Positions 8,194 through 17,515 are shown, numbered from the stretch's first letter. The stretch is 64,000 bases of DNA from Bradyrhizobium sp. JYMT SZCCT0180 (GCF_018130165.1 NZ_JAFCLZ010000027.1:1-64000), one strand, 5' to 3'. Translations and numbers: made by a program. Notes: generated by a model not told the origin, from the letters alone.

Positions 8194-9387
8194 ATGACCA
8201 AACGTCCCAAAGCCCTGATCATCGGCGGCGGCATCGCAGGTCCCGTGACGGGAATCTTCCTGAAGCAGGCCGGCATCGATGCCGAAGTGTTCGAGGCCTG
8301 GCCCTACGCGGCCGGGATCGGCGGCGGCCTGCAGATCGCGCCGAACGGCATGCACGTGCTGGCCGAGATCGGCCTCGCCTCCGACATGATCGCGCGCGGT
8401 TCGGTCGCCGAATCCTTCGATTTCTATTCGCAAGGAGGCGACCGCCTCGGCTCGCTCAACCGCAACATGAAAGAACGCTTCGGCCAGCCCGCGGTCAACA
8501 TGTGCCGCGCCACGCTCAACGAATTGCTGGTCAACAAGGCCTGGTGCTCGAATGTCGAACTGCGGTTCGAGAAGCGGCTGGTTGGAATCGAGGATCGCGC
8601 CGACCAGCCGGTCGTGGCGCATTTTTCCGACGGCAGCTTTGCCGAGGGCGATTTTGTGATCGGCGCCGACGGCGTGCATTCGGCCGTCCGCGGCCACGTC
8701 ATTCCCGACGGACCAAAGCCGTTCGACACCGGCCTGATCGGTTTCGGCGGTTTTGTCCCACGCGCCGTAATCGAGAATTCGACGATCGGCCAGCGCGTGG
8801 TGACGACGTTCGGCCAGAGTGGATTCTTCGGCTATGGCTTCTGCAGCTCAGATCCCGACGACGGCCTGATGTGGTGGAGCACGCAGCCCTCGCACGGCGT
8901 CAGCGCCGCGACCTACCGCGCCATGAGCCAGGACCAGCTGCGGCAGCATCTTCGGAAATTCCACGCCGGCTGGCACGATCCGATCCTGCAAATCATCGAT
9001 GCGGCCGAGAATATCGTGGTGACGGACACGCTCGATGTCGCGACCCTGCCGACCTGGTCGCGCCAGCGGACGCTGCTCATTGGCGACGCCGCGCACGCCA
9101 CCAGCCCGCATGCCGGCCAGGGCGCCTCACTGGCGCTGGAGGACGCGATGCGGCTTGGCCGCTTGATGCAGGCCAAACAGGAATTGTCCCTGACGTTCCA
9201 GAATTTCGAGGCCGAGCGCCGTCCGCGCGCGGAAAAGATCGTGGCGCTGGCGCGCCGCAACGGCAACAGCAAGCGCGAGTTCTCACCGACCGGCGCCTGG
9301 ATCCGAGACCGCATGCTGAAACTGCTGCTGCCGGTTACGTCCAGGGGCATGGACTGGATGTACAGATACGATCCCCGCGCGGCGTAG
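8194..9387 (+). CDS. FAD-dependent monooxygenase (salicylate hydroxylase-like)
   Basis: About 397 residues of the PHBH/salicylate hydroxylase flavoprotein family, which use FAD and NAD(P)H to hydroxylate aromatic or similar substrates. The FAD dinucleotide fold GGGIAGPVTG is near residue 11. The DG motif (VIGADGVHSAVR) is near 155 and the GD motif (LIGDAAHATSPHAGQG) near 295. ATG 8194 is chosen because GGAG lies 6-7 bases upstream; the earlier ATG at 8182 would overlap that ribosome site. It is divergent from a MarR regulator with a palindromic operator between them. The substrate is not evident. Confidence 0.88.
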   Translation: MTKRPKALIIGGGIAGPVTGIFLKQAGIDAEVFEAWPYAAGIGGGLQIAPNGMHVLAEIGLASDMIARGSVAESFDFYSQGGDRLGSLNRNMKERFGQPAVNMCRATLNELLVNKAWCSNVELRFEKRLVGIEDRADQPVVAHFSDGSFAEGDFVIGADGVHSAVRGHVIPDGPKPFDTGLIGFGGFVPRAVIENSTIGQRVVTTFGQSGFFGYGFCSSDPDDGLMWWSTQPSHGVSAATYRAMSQDQLRQHLRKFHAGWHDPILQIIDAAENIVVTDTLDVATLPTWSRQRTLLIGDAAHATSPHAGQGASLALEDAMRLGRLMQAKQELSLTFQNFEAERRPRAEKIVALARRNGNSKREFSPTGAWIRDRMLKLLLPVTSRGMDWMYRYDPRAA

Positions 9388-9395
9388 TGGCGATT

Positions 9396-9484
9396 TGTAG
9401 GGTGGGCAAAGGCGCACAGGCGCCGTGCCCACCGTCGCAACCGTGCTCTGCATGGTGGGCACGCTGCGCTTTGCCCACCCTACA
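9396..9484. repeat. TGTAGGGTGGGCAAA palindromic repeat
   Basis: The left arm TGTAGGGTGGGCAAA and right arm TTTGCCCACCCTACA are perfect 15-base complements enclosing smaller GGTGGGCAC stems. It lies between the monooxygenase and a convergent gene, where it could serve as a shared transcript end. Confidence 0.75.
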
Positions 9485-9492
9485 AGACGCCG

Positions 9493-10677
9493 CTACCCCT
9501 CCACGCTGAACGTCAGCCCGGCATGATCTTCAAGCCGCTTGATCAGTCTGTGCTGCATTGCCGCCCCCGGCGTCCAGATGCCGGCGGGCACCTCAGGCGT
9601 ATCGCGCAGCAGGCAGATCGCGCATTCGGTGATCATCTTCGCCGTCGAGCCATAGCCGGGATCGCGGTCGCCCTTCACGCCAGCCCGCGCCTGCTTGCCG
9701 TCGGGCGAGAGTGCGACGAACAGCAGATCGAAGAAACCGCTCTCCCGTATCTCTTTCGAGGGACCGTCGCCGGGCTTCAGCCCGCTTGCGCCGCCCATCC
9801 GCTCGGCATTGACGGCGGCGACGAGCTGTTTGGCGTTGGCTTCGCCTTGCTCTCCCGCACCGGTCAGGACCATCTCGTCATAGACGAAGTCCTTGCCGTA
9901 CGGAAAGTTCATCAGCAAATTGGAACGGTGCACGTTGCGGGTGTTGATGGTCGCCATGGCGAAGGGCGCGGTCCACGAGCCCAGATCATCGTCGAACAGC
10001 GGCTTGTTGCCGCGCGGCTGCTTCGGACCTTCAAATCCCGGCGCCAGCAAGAATGGATCCTTCAACAGGGCGACCAGACTGAGGTCTTGCGCGGCAGCCG
10101 CGAACGTCGCCCAGGTGCTCGCGGCGGTACCACCGGACAACGTGCCGCTCATGTCGCGGATCCGGCCCTTGACGCGGTTGGCCGGTGCGCCAAAAATCTT
10201 TCTCGCTTCTTGCTGGACGGAGAACACGCCGAGTTCGAACGGCAGCGAATCGAAGCCGCAGGAAAATACAATGCGCGCGCCGGTCGACTTTGCGGCCGCC
10301 TCGTGCGCGTCGATCATCTGCCGCATCCAGAGCGGCTCGCCGCAGAGGTCGAAATAGTCGGTGCCGTCGGCGACGCAGGCTGCGACCAGTTCGGAGCCAT
10401 AGCGCTGATACGGACCGACGGTCGAGATCATCGATCTGGTTTGGCCGACCATCGCCTTCAGCGAGGCGGGATCGTCGGCATCGGCAACGATCAGCGGGGT
10501 ATCAGCCGGCGCGCCGATCGCGTCGCGCACGGCAGCGAGCTTGTGCAGGCTGCGCCCGGCCATCGCCCATTTCAGATTACCGTCGCCCTTGTACTGCGCG
10601 GCGAGATATTCCGCGATGAGCTGGCCGGTAAAGCCGGAGGCGCCATAGACGACGATGTCGAATTTCGACGAAGACAT
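9493..10677 (-). CDS. Saccharopine dehydrogenase-like / trans-acting enoyl reductase family protein (copy 1)
   Basis: A 394-residue NAD(P)-binding protein. The N-terminal Rossmann motif is VVYGASGFTGQLIAEYLA, followed by MISTVGPYQRYG and a CGFDSLPFELG segment typical of the trans-acting enoyl reductase/saccharopine-dehydrogenase-like family (related to mycobacterial Rv2449c/Rv2953 proteins). The biological substrate is unknown; family members reduce enoyl or similar intermediates. It is a tandem paralogue of the next leftward gene, about 80% identical by eye, with 36 bases between them. Confidence 0.82.
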   Translation of the reverse strand: MSSSKFDIVVYGASGFTGQLIAEYLAAQYKGDGNLKWAMAGRSLHKLAAVRDAIGAPADTPLIVADADDPASLKAMVGQTRSMISTVGPYQRYGSELVAACVADGTDYFDLCGEPLWMRQMIDAHEAAAKSTGARIVFSCGFDSLPFELGVFSVQQEARKIFGAPANRVKGRIRDMSGTLSGGTAASTWATFAAAAQDLSLVALLKDPFLLAPGFEGPKQPRGNKPLFDDDLGSWTAPFAMATINTRNVHRSNLLMNFPYGKDFVYDEMVLTGAGEQGEANAKQLVAAVNAERMGGASGLKPGDGPSKEIRESGFFDLLFVALSPDGKQARAGVKGDRDPGYGSTAKMITECAICLLRDTPEVPAGIWTPGAAMQHRLIKRLEDHAGLTFSVEG

Positions 10678-10713
10678 TGCCTGATTTCCGGGAAGATGAT
10701 GCTCGAGCTGGAG

Positions 10714-11892
10714 CTATTTCTCCACGGTGAACGTGAGGCCAGCGTTGTCGACCAGCCGCTTGATCAGCCTGTGCTGCATCGCCGCCCCCGGCGTCCAGAT
10801 GCCGGCGGGCACATCAGACGTGTCGCGCAGCAGGCAGATCGCGCATTCCGAGATCATCTTCGAGGTCGAGCCATAGCCGGGATCGCGATCACCCTTGACC
10901 GCCGCACGGACCTGGCGGCCATCGGGAGCGATCGCCACATAAAGCAGGTCATAGAGGCCGTTCTCGCGCTCTTCCTTCGATGGCCCCTCGCCCGGCTTGG
11001 GCGCACCCGGGCCGGTCTTTTCGGTGTTTGCGGCCATCACGAGCTTGGCGTTGGCCTCGCCCCTCTCGCCGGCGCCCGTCAGCACCATTTCGTCGTAGAC
11101 GAATTCCTGCCCGTACGGAAAGCCCATCAGCATGTTCGAGCGATGGACGTTGCGGGTGTTGATGAGCGCCATCATGAAGGGCGCGATCCAGGACTGCAGG
11201 TCTTCCTCATAGGACGGCTTGCTGCCCGGCGGCTGTTTCGGCCCCTTGAATCCGGGCGTCAGCGCGAACGGATCCTTGAGGATCGCAACGAGGCTGAGAT
11301 CCTTGGCTACGGCTTCGAAGGTCGCCTTGGCACTCGCGGCAGTGCCGCCGGACAAGGTGCCGCGCATATCGCGCACGCGGCCCTTGACGCGCAAAGCCGG
11401 CGCGCCGAACACCCGCTTGGCTTCCTCCTGCACAAAGAAGGCACCGAGTTCAAACGGCACCGAGTCGAACCCGCACGAAAACACGATGCGCGCGCCGCTC
11501 GCCTTCGCCGCGGCTTCATGCTTGTCGATCATCTCGCGCATCCAAAGCGGCTCGCCGCAGAGATCGAAATAGTCGATACCTGCTTCCACACAGGCCGCGA
11601 GCAGCTCGTTGCCATAAAACTGATACGGGCCGACCGTCGAGATCACGGATTTCGTCTGCCCAACCATCGCCTTCAGCGAGGCAGCATCTGACGCGTCGGC
11701 CACGATCAGCGGCGTATCCGACGGCGCGCCGATCGCGTCGCGCACGGCAGCGAGCTTGTCCTTGCTGCGTCCGGCCATCGCCCATTTCAGGCTGCTGTCG
11801 CCCTTGTACTGCGCGGCGAGATATTCGGCGACGAGCTGGCCGGTGAAGCCGGTGGCACCGTAAACAACGATGTCGAATTTCGACGAAGACAT
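10714..11892 (-). CDS. Saccharopine dehydrogenase-like / trans-acting enoyl reductase family protein (copy 2)
   Basis: A 392-residue paralogue of the 9493-10677 protein, with the same MSSSKFDIVVYGA start, Rossmann motif and CGFDSVPFELG segment. The start is set at 11892 because that Met aligns with copy 1; the in-frame upstream codons run into a palindromic repeat. The two copies read leftward as one likely transcript. They differ most in the middle and near the C-terminus (VEK versus VEG ends), so they may have diverged in substrate. Confidence 0.84.
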   Translation of the reverse strand: MSSSKFDIVVYGATGFTGQLVAEYLAAQYKGDSSLKWAMAGRSKDKLAAVRDAIGAPSDTPLIVADASDAASLKAMVGQTKSVISTVGPYQFYGNELLAACVEAGIDYFDLCGEPLWMREMIDKHEAAAKASGARIVFSCGFDSVPFELGAFFVQEEAKRVFGAPALRVKGRVRDMRGTLSGGTAASAKATFEAVAKDLSLVAILKDPFALTPGFKGPKQPPGSKPSYEEDLQSWIAPFMMALINTRNVHRSNMLMGFPYGQEFVYDEMVLTGAGERGEANAKLVMAANTEKTGPGAPKPGEGPSKEERENGLYDLLYVAIAPDGRQVRAAVKGDRDPGYGSTSKMISECAICLLRDTSDVPAGIWTPGAAMQHRLIKRLVDNAGLTFTVEK

Positions 11893-11911
11893 GTTCGATT
11901 CCTTAAGACTC

Positions 11912-11990
11912 GTCATTGCGAGGAGCGAAGCGACGAAGCAATCCATACTTCCTATGTCGCTGTGGATTGCTTCGCTGCGCTCGCAATGAC
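11912..11990. repeat. GTCATTGCGAG palindromic repeat, second copy
   Basis: Begins GTCATTGCGAGGAGCGAAG and ends GCTGCGCTCGCAATGAC. It shares its right arm with the repeat at 6206-6282, but the left arm carries small changes. It lies between the two leftward genes at 11892 and 12014. Confidence 0.8.
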
Positions 11991-12013
11991 GGTTTCTACC
12001 TCATTTCGCAAGG

Positions 12014-12799
12014 TTATTTCTTCGCATACGAAACGCCCATGCCGGCGCGGACGTCGGCCTGGATGCCATAGGGCGCGATCGGATAGCGCAGGCCGTTTTT
12101 CGCCAGTTGCTTCATGCCGACAATGGCCTTGGCGAGATGGGCGGGCTGCAGCGCCATCAACATCTCTTCGTCGGGCACGCCGCCATAGCGACGTTCCGCG
12201 AAACACGGCAGCGACAGCGAGGGCTCGCCGGTCTTGAGCGCCCGCCCCCAGGAATCCGCGCAGGCGGTCTCGCCGACCACGCCCCATTCGAACTTCTTGT
12301 AGCCGGTATATTGCAGCCCGTTGATCAGGATGATCATCTGGCCCGGCGTCGCATAGACCAGACAGATATCAGGCGGATTGAGCCGTCCGCTGGTGAGCGG
12401 GCTCACCGCCATCGCCTGGTACTGGCCGTACGGCACGACGTCGAGCGCTTCCTGGCGCAGCCTCGCGTCCTCCTCGGTGCCGTGCCAGACGCCGACATAG
12501 TTTTTTCCTTCCAGGAATTTTTCGTCCTGCGGTGCGAGGCCAATCACCGCGCGGCATTGCGCGCCGACGAGGTCTTCGCCGGTGATGCCGACGGTCCAGC
12601 CGAGCCTTGAAGCCATGCTGACGATCTGGTCGGTGGTGTGGACCGCACTGGGGCGCCGGATCTTAGGGATTGCCGCCATCTCCTCGACGGTCGTGAACAT
12701 CTTGATGCCGATCACGGTGGTCCGGAGCCGCAACAGGCTGATCAGGTCGGCGGCCATGCCGTTCAAATCGAACGCTTCCGGCGGCGTTTGCTGTTGCAT
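12014..12799 (-). CDS. DUF169 domain protein
   Basis: A 261-residue protein matching the DUF169 family (PF02596), with the characteristic VIGIKMF and DLVGAQCRAVIGLAP segments and GLQYTGYKKFEWGVVGETACADSWGRAL split over the centre. Family function is not established. Start ATG 12799 has a good GGGAG site 8 bases upstream. It lies upstream of, and in the same direction as, the two enoyl-reductase-like genes, with a palindromic repeat between. No signal peptide or membrane segment is seen. Confidence 0.8.
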   Translation of the reverse strand: MQQQTPPEAFDLNGMAADLISLLRLRTTVIGIKMFTTVEEMAAIPKIRRPSAVHTTDQIVSMASRLGWTVGITGEDLVGAQCRAVIGLAPQDEKFLEGKNYVGVWHGTEEDARLRQEALDVVPYGQYQAMAVSPLTSGRLNPPDICLVYATPGQMIILINGLQYTGYKKFEWGVVGETACADSWGRALKTGEPSLSLPCFAERRYGGVPDEEMLMALQPAHLAKAIVGMKQLAKNGLRYPIAPYGIQADVRAGMGVSYAKK

Positions 12800-12879
12800 G
12801 GCGTAAACTCCCAAATCGGCGCGGTGCGCATGTTGTTGTTGGCGTCAATTCTAGCCCGGTCGCCCGGCTGTTGCGACCT

Positions 12880-13686
12880 CTACTTCGGCGCTGGTCCCGG
12901 CAGCAAATCGTCGATCTTGCCGGTGGCCCGGTACGCAACCAGTCCCATCCATTCGCGCGCCGCGGTTTCGGTCCGTCCGAGACCATCAAGAATGGAGTTC
13001 GAGAACTTCGTGAAATCGCTGTGGCCGCCGACCCGCCAATCGACCGGATAGGCTTCGACCGTAAATCCTGCCTTGCGGAACAGGCCGACCGATCGCGGCA
13101 TATGAAAGGCCGAGGTCACCAGCAGCCAGCGCTCGCCGTCCTTCGGCGCCACCAGCGCTTTCGAGAACTGGGCATTCTCCAGCGTATTGCGTGATGCCCG
13201 CTCCATGATCAGCCGCGATTTTGCGATGCCGAGGCTCTCGAAAATCGCGCCGGCGAAATCGGCCTCCCGCGCATCGTTCGAAATCAGATTGGCGCTGCCG
13301 CCGGTGAACAGAATGCGTGCATTCGGATAGCGGTGCGCCAACGCCGCCGCCGCGATGATACGGTCAGGTGCGCTGCGCACCACCGGCGTGCCATGCGCGG
13401 CCGATAGATCCGCCTCGATCGACGCGCCGAGGACGACGATTCCGTCCGGCGGCGCACCCGCTCCGGCCTCCCATCGCGGAAAGCGCTGCTCCAGCGGATA
13501 GAGCAACAGGTTTCCGAGCGGCGACAATCCGCAGATCACCAGCAATATCACCGCCGCCATCACGAGCTTGCGGCCAAGCGATGCAAATCGCGTCAGCAGC
13601 AGGATAGCGCCAACGAAACCGACGCCGATCAGGAAATTCGTCGGCATCAGCATGTAGCCGAGCGTCTTGGAGAGAACGAAGAACAA
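12880..13686 (-). CDS. YdcF/ElyC-type DUF218 membrane protein
   Basis: A 268-residue protein with two N-terminal transmembrane segments (about 15-35 and 40-60) and a DUF218 domain from residue 80. The domain carries the family motifs IVVLGASIEADLS, ILFTGGSANL, ERASRNTLENA and LLVTSAFHMPRSVGLFRKAG. ElyC/SanA relatives affect envelope integrity and lipid-carrier use in other bacteria, but the biochemical role is not settled. The start is TTG 13686, giving the usual MFFVLSK beginning; ATG 13653 is possible. It is the last ordinary chromosomal gene before the defence island. Confidence 0.85.
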   Translation of the reverse strand: MFFVLSKTLGYMLMPTNFLIGVGFVGAILLLTRFASLGRKLVMAAVILLVICGLSPLGNLLLYPLEQRFPRWEAGAGAPPDGIVVLGASIEADLSAAHGTPVVRSAPDRIIAAAALAHRYPNARILFTGGSANLISNDAREADFAGAIFESLGIAKSRLIMERASRNTLENAQFSKALVAPKDGERWLLVTSAFHMPRSVGLFRKAGFTVEAYPVDWRVGGHSDFTKFSNSILDGLGRTETAAREWMGLVAYRATGKIDDLLPGPAPK

Positions 13687-13725
13687 GGGGCGACTACCTT
13701 ACAGACCGGCGTTTGTGGCAAGCAC

Positions 13726-13810
13726 TGTCATACGCGGGCTTGACCCGCGTATCCATCTATCTTCACATAAACCTTGTCCGACAAATGATGGATTGCCGGG
13801 TCAAGCCCGG
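13726..13810. repeat. Interrupted palindromic repeat, left part
   Basis: Contains TGTCATACGCGGGCTTGACCC, a loop, then GATGGATTGCCGGGTCAAGCCCGG. Intact relatives (23215-23302, 49617-49703) end in CATGAC directly after the second GGGC block. Here that terminal arm is missing and the sequence turns into unrelated lower-GC DNA. The missing end (GGTCAAGCCCGACAATGACAG) is found at 18388-18408, beyond the defence genes. Confidence 0.7.
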
Positions 13811-13932
13811 TTGCTTTTGCGAATATTTACCGGGGATTTTCGGGGTCCGCCACCCCCGGGGCTACGGACGGGGCTGGCAGGACAGGAGCCGCGACGACGT
13901 CGGCAATCGTCCACCGCGATCCACGACGCCGA

Positions 13933-14658
13933 TCAGCTTGACAACTGTGAACCCAACACCAGTTCTATTTCGCGTTGAATATGCGTCGAGAAGCCAAAGA
14001 AGTCCAAATCCTGACTTGCCAGCCAATTTCGCGAATCCACCACGCCGAGCGATTTGTTTGGGCAAAGACTATTCAACCGCTTTGCGGTCATTCGAGAAAG
14101 ACCGAGTGCGACGAAGCTGATCATCGTTCGATCCGACGCACCAACCTCCAAGTATAGCGAAAGCGCTGGTATGCTCGCCGCAAGATCGGCGAGGCCAACC
14201 CTTGAAAGAACGTCGGCTAGAAGCGCATTATAGCAGCCAAACGCTCTAACATAATTGAAGCGCAACTCCTTCTCGACCAAGTCGAGTGTTGCTCGGATAT
14301 GTGTACTGATAGACGCGCTCTGAAATCGAGCACGATCATCGATTAGTTCTGGAATAGGGATTCCCTGCATCCATTTTAAAAGCATGACAGCAAAAAACCG
14401 ATTCTGCTTTTCACTGTTCGCTTTCGGCAATATGGTCCGATGGAGAAGCTCGAGCACCTTTACGTAGGAATCAAAAGCCGAACCTTCACGCGGGTGGGCT
14501 GGGATGAAATTGCGAGCTACACTCTGGAGGCCAGAGGCCATCTCCGAAGCCAAGACGTCGTACAATTCCTGCTGGCGGTGTGCAGAAATCGTGGGTGACA
14601 ATCGCAAGAGTTCACCCGTTAGAGATTCGCTTGTCAGCATTCGAAAGTGCATTTTCAA
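13933..14658 (-). CDS. C-terminal part of a split HamB-like helicase, or separate helical subunit
   Basis: About 241 residues from TTG 14658, or 235 from ATG 14640. No enzymatic motif is visible; the protein is predicted mostly helical. It directly follows the Ski2-like helicase gene in the +1 frame, with a 29 to 47-base overlap. Joining the frames at the upstream stop would read KRISNGELLRLSPTI without a gap, giving one protein of roughly 855 residues. HamB helicases are normally one long chain, so this is most likely its C-terminal domain, separated by a frameshift or a genuine gene split. GC is lower than in neighbouring genes. Confident that it is coding; the family call is an inference. 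Confidence 0.6.
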   Translation of the reverse strand: MKMHFRMLTSESLTGELLRLSPTISAHRQQELYDVLASEMASGLQSVARNFIPAHPREGSAFDSYVKVLELLHRTILPKANSEKQNRFFAVMLLKWMQGIPIPELIDDRARFQSASISTHIRATLDLVEKELRFNYVRAFGCYNALLADVLSRVGLADLAASIPALSLYLEVGASDRTMISFVALGLSRMTAKRLNSLCPNKSLGVVDSRNWLASQDLDFFGFSTHIQREIELVLGSQLSS

Positions 14659-16492
14659 GTTGATGCCTCGATGTTGGGCTGGGAGCCGGATACGAGCGAT
14701 CGAGTGTTGCGGCTATTCGTCCACTCTTATAATCACTGAGCAATCGAACAAAGGCCGTCTCTAACTCGCCCCTCGCGCTAATTGCGGCTGTGGAATCATC
14801 ATCGATGACGGCATTAAGGTCGGAACTGCGAAGGTCAATTGCCTGCTGCATCGCTGGGACTATCGGCGAGAGGCGTGGACCAGAGAGCGGCTGCTCTTTC
14901 CATTCCCGATAGTTGAGCAGATAAATATTCCCCTGAAACTCCTTTCGTAGCCGACCCGCTCGTCCGGATAGATTCCAAAAGTCAATTGACTCAAGCGGCG
15001 TGCTTTTCTTTCGCTGTGGCGTGTGCATGAAGATGTTCTGCGCCGGCATATTCACACCGGCCAGCAGCGTACTTGTGCAGACGAGATATCGGAGTTGTCC
15101 TACAGAAAAGGCCTCTTCGATCGCGTTTCTTAGGACCGTTGGTATATTACCGTAGTGAAATCCAACTCCGTTCAAAACCGTCGCGGCCAGGACATATTTT
15201 GAGTGCACCGCCTCCTTCGCCAAATTTGACAGTTCTTGCAGCGAATCAGAAGCAGGTTGATGCTCATGGTCGGCTCCGCGCAATGTGCTGATTTGTAGAG
15301 CGATCTTTTCTGCGTCTGCCTGTCCGTCCGCATAGACGATCGACTGCTTCTCTGATCCGAATCGATGAGAGAGATGGACAAGGCAGTCGGTTCTCGATGC
15401 CAAGGTTTGCCCGAGTTGGGCTTTGCCAATCTCGTTGCGACTTGCGCCGTCTCTGGCATATAGAGCAACGTCGCCGCGCTTTACGCCAGTTACTTCCACC
15501 TCGATAAAGTTTTGGGAGACCGTGGCCTCATCGGTCGACTGTGGGCTGATATCTGATCGGCCGGTCATCCGCCCGAAGATGTCAAGGTTTGAGACTGTCG
15601 GGCTAGCAAACAGTAACTGCGTGTCGATCTTGCGAGCAACGAGTTCGTCAATCACGCCTTGAAGCAATATTCCTCTGTCGCCGTCCTGCACGGAGTGCGC
15701 CTCGTCAATGACGAGGAAATGGACTTTCCGATTTGGGTCGTTATTCAAAAGGATTTGGAGGCGCTCCTGAGTGAAGACGAAGACGACCTTGGCGGGAAGC
15801 TGCTCGTCGGGCTCCGGAGGAACGGTTATGACCTCGACATCGTTCGCCCCTGCATCACCAAGCGCCAATTTCATATCGGCCTGCACTTGCGAGATCAAAG
15901 CTCGCGTTGGGACGACATAACAAGCGCAGAATCCTGGACGAGAAGCGTATGCATTCGAAATGAATGCTTGCAGAATAAAGGACTTCCCAGTCGATGTCGG
16001 TGCGGAAATAGCAATCGACGCTCCACCGCTAAGGTTGTCCCAGAGCTTCTTCTGAAAGTCGGTCAGCAGAAGCGACTGTCGGGCTATCAAAACCTCATTC
16101 CCGCGACGCCTAACGAGCTCCTCCTGAGCGATTGCCCAAGGAGTTGAAACCAGAGCCTGATCAATGGAGGCATTTGTCAATACGCTTGGGAAATTGCCTA
16201 GTCGAACGAGAACTGCACGAACCGCAGCGTCTAATCCATCAATACTGCCGGCGAACAATTCGTGGACATAGGTCGCTAGGCGATACGCGGTCAGCCGATG
16301 AGCACTTTGTGACGAACAAGCAAGGATCGCGGCAGCCTCGACGTACCGAATCGCATTATCGGTATCGATAGAACTGCTGGGCCCAGAAGGTTCGACGCCA
16401 GCGGATCTTGCTATCCAGAGCCGCTCCAGTGCCTCCATTGCTACAGGCAGTCGCGGGCTAGACCACACGCGTTCGATCAGTGCGTCGATCAT
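14612..16492 (-). CDS. hamB: HamB-like Ski2/DEAH helicase (Hachiman defence)
   Basis: A 626-residue superfamily 2 helicase. Walker A is APTSTGKS (164-171), DEAH is at 263-266 and motif III reads SPT (297-299). The GVGFHYGNI motif (442-450), TSTLLAGVNMPA (473-484) and SGRAGR (509-514) are typical of Ski2-like enzymes. In Hachiman systems HamB is the DNA-sensing helicase that restrains the HamA nuclease until phage or damaged DNA is met. ATG 16492 overlaps the hamA stop as ATGA, so I prefer it; an upstream start at 16525 is possible. The frame ends after motif VI, earlier than expected, and the rest seems to continue in the next frame. Confidence 0.82.
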   Translation of the reverse strand: MIDALIERVWSSPRLPVAMEALERLWIARSAGVEPSGPSSSIDTDNAIRYVEAAAILACSSQSAHRLTAYRLATYVHELFAGSIDGLDAAVRAVLVRLGNFPSVLTNASIDQALVSTPWAIAQEELVRRRGNEVLIARQSLLLTDFQKKLWDNLSGGASIAISAPTSTGKSFILQAFISNAYASRPGFCACYVVPTRALISQVQADMKLALGDAGANDVEVITVPPEPDEQLPAKVVFVFTQERLQILLNNDPNRKVHFLVIDEAHSVQDGDRGILLQGVIDELVARKIDTQLLFASPTVSNLDIFGRMTGRSDISPQSTDEATVSQNFIEVEVTGVKRGDVALYARDGASRNEIGKAQLGQTLASRTDCLVHLSHRFGSEKQSIVYADGQADAEKIALQISTLRGADHEHQPASDSLQELSNLAKEAVHSKYVLAATVLNGVGFHYGNIPTVLRNAIEEAFSVGQLRYLVCTSTLLAGVNMPAQNIFMHTPQRKKSTPLESIDFWNLSGRAGRLRKEFQGNIYLLNYREWKEQPLSGPRLSPIVPAMQQAIDLRSSDLNAVIDDDSTAAISARGELETAFVRLLSDYKSGRIAATLDRSYPAPSPTSRHQLENALSNADKRISNG

Positions 16493-17469
16493 TTCTTTTT
16501 CGCCCATCCTATCCGAAGCTGCCATTCGTCTCGCAGCTTTGCTACAGATTCCACCGGGAGAAAGAAGACCTCCAGTCTGTGATGGCTCACTTTCTTTGAC
16601 GCTAGCAACGACTGCAGAGAATCCGATGCTTTCTTCAGCTCCGCTTCCAACTGCTTAACAAAGAATGACTCGATCTCGTCAGGCTTGACTCCAGCAAGCT
16701 TACTGAATGCAGCGAAGTCAAAGCCAATCAAGCAAGTCGATGCGTAGAGCTTCTGATCGTAGCTCTCACTCAACGGGTCCAGATACTCAACAATTTTGGC
16801 CTGAGCCTGAGCCGTCAATCCGGTTGTGTTGATAAAACGTCGCACTAATCTAATATCTTCTTTCAGTTTGGAATGCTCCAGCGCCGAGGAGATGGAAGTC
16901 ACCGCATCGCTCAAAGCGCTCCCGATCGTTTTGTGTATCTTTGCCTCACCCCAGAAGAAAATCAGCTTGTTTGATTGAGCGTCGAACTTGACGTGGATTC
17001 CATCAGAACTATGAACCGGCATCGATGAGGTGGTCTTCATCGACATTTTTGCCAGCAATTGCGGCGCTTCGAGAATCCACTCTGTCAAAAGGTACAGTAA
17101 TAGTTCACCGCATTCCCCATTTCTGTTCGTTGATTCCTGCGCCTTGATAAATAGCTCGGCCGCGGTGTCGCGCAAACGAACGTAAGCGAGCAGCTTGTCC
17201 TGATCGCTAGCGGCTTGGACTTTCTGATGCACTGCTTCGATTTCGGAGCGACTTAGGGCAAAGTTGCAAATATAAATCGAAATATGCTCCAGCAACTCAC
17301 CTAATCGAGGCATCGCGCCTTGAAATGGAAGATAGTGACCCCGGATTGTAATGTAGTCGTTGCCGCAGCTCTCAGGTTTGAGCGAGCGTATCAACTTCGC
17401 TAGCGACGAGAAATCGCCCTGCAGCGAAGATACTATATCTGCAGTGCTGATATTGTTGTTGTTAGACAC
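16489..17469 (-). CDS. hamA: HamA-like DUF1837 nuclease (Hachiman defence)
   Basis: A 326-residue protein matching the DUF1837/HamA pattern: GECGELLLYLL (118-128), a KMSMKT segment (141-146), SSDGIHV (154-160) and FWGEAKIHK (172-180). Asp156, Glu175 and Lys177 fit a PD-(D/E)xK nuclease core. In characterised Hachiman systems HamA is a DNase held inactive by HamB and released on infection, degrading cellular and phage DNA. It lies immediately upstream of the helicase with an ATGA overlap, and a DUF3223 gene lies 46 bases upstream in the same direction. Base composition is poorer in GC than flanking genes. Confidence 0.8.
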   Translation of the reverse strand: MSNNNNISTADIVSSLQGDFSSLAKLIRSLKPESCGNDYITIRGHYLPFQGAMPRLGELLEHISIYICNFALSRSEIEAVHQKVQAASDQDKLLAYVRLRDTAAELFIKAQESTNRNGECGELLLYLLTEWILEAPQLLAKMSMKTTSSMPVHSSDGIHVKFDAQSNKLIFFWGEAKIHKTIGSALSDAVTSISSALEHSKLKEDIRLVRRFINTTGLTAQAQAKIVEYLDPLSESYDQKLYASTCLIGFDFAAFSKLAGVKPDEIESFFVKQLEAELKKASDSLQSLLASKKVSHHRLEVFFLPVESVAKLRDEWQLRIGWAKKK

Positions 17470-17515
17470 AATCGACCCGTTAGCTCCTTATCAGTTGAGC
17501 TACTTGCCCCAAGTT

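Noticed and set aside
9523..11691. A 722-codon open frame antisense to both enoyl-reductase-like genes
   Set aside because: It mirrors the two paralogous genes on the other strand, has Arg/His/Gly-rich composition typical of high-GC antisense frames, and no family resemblance.
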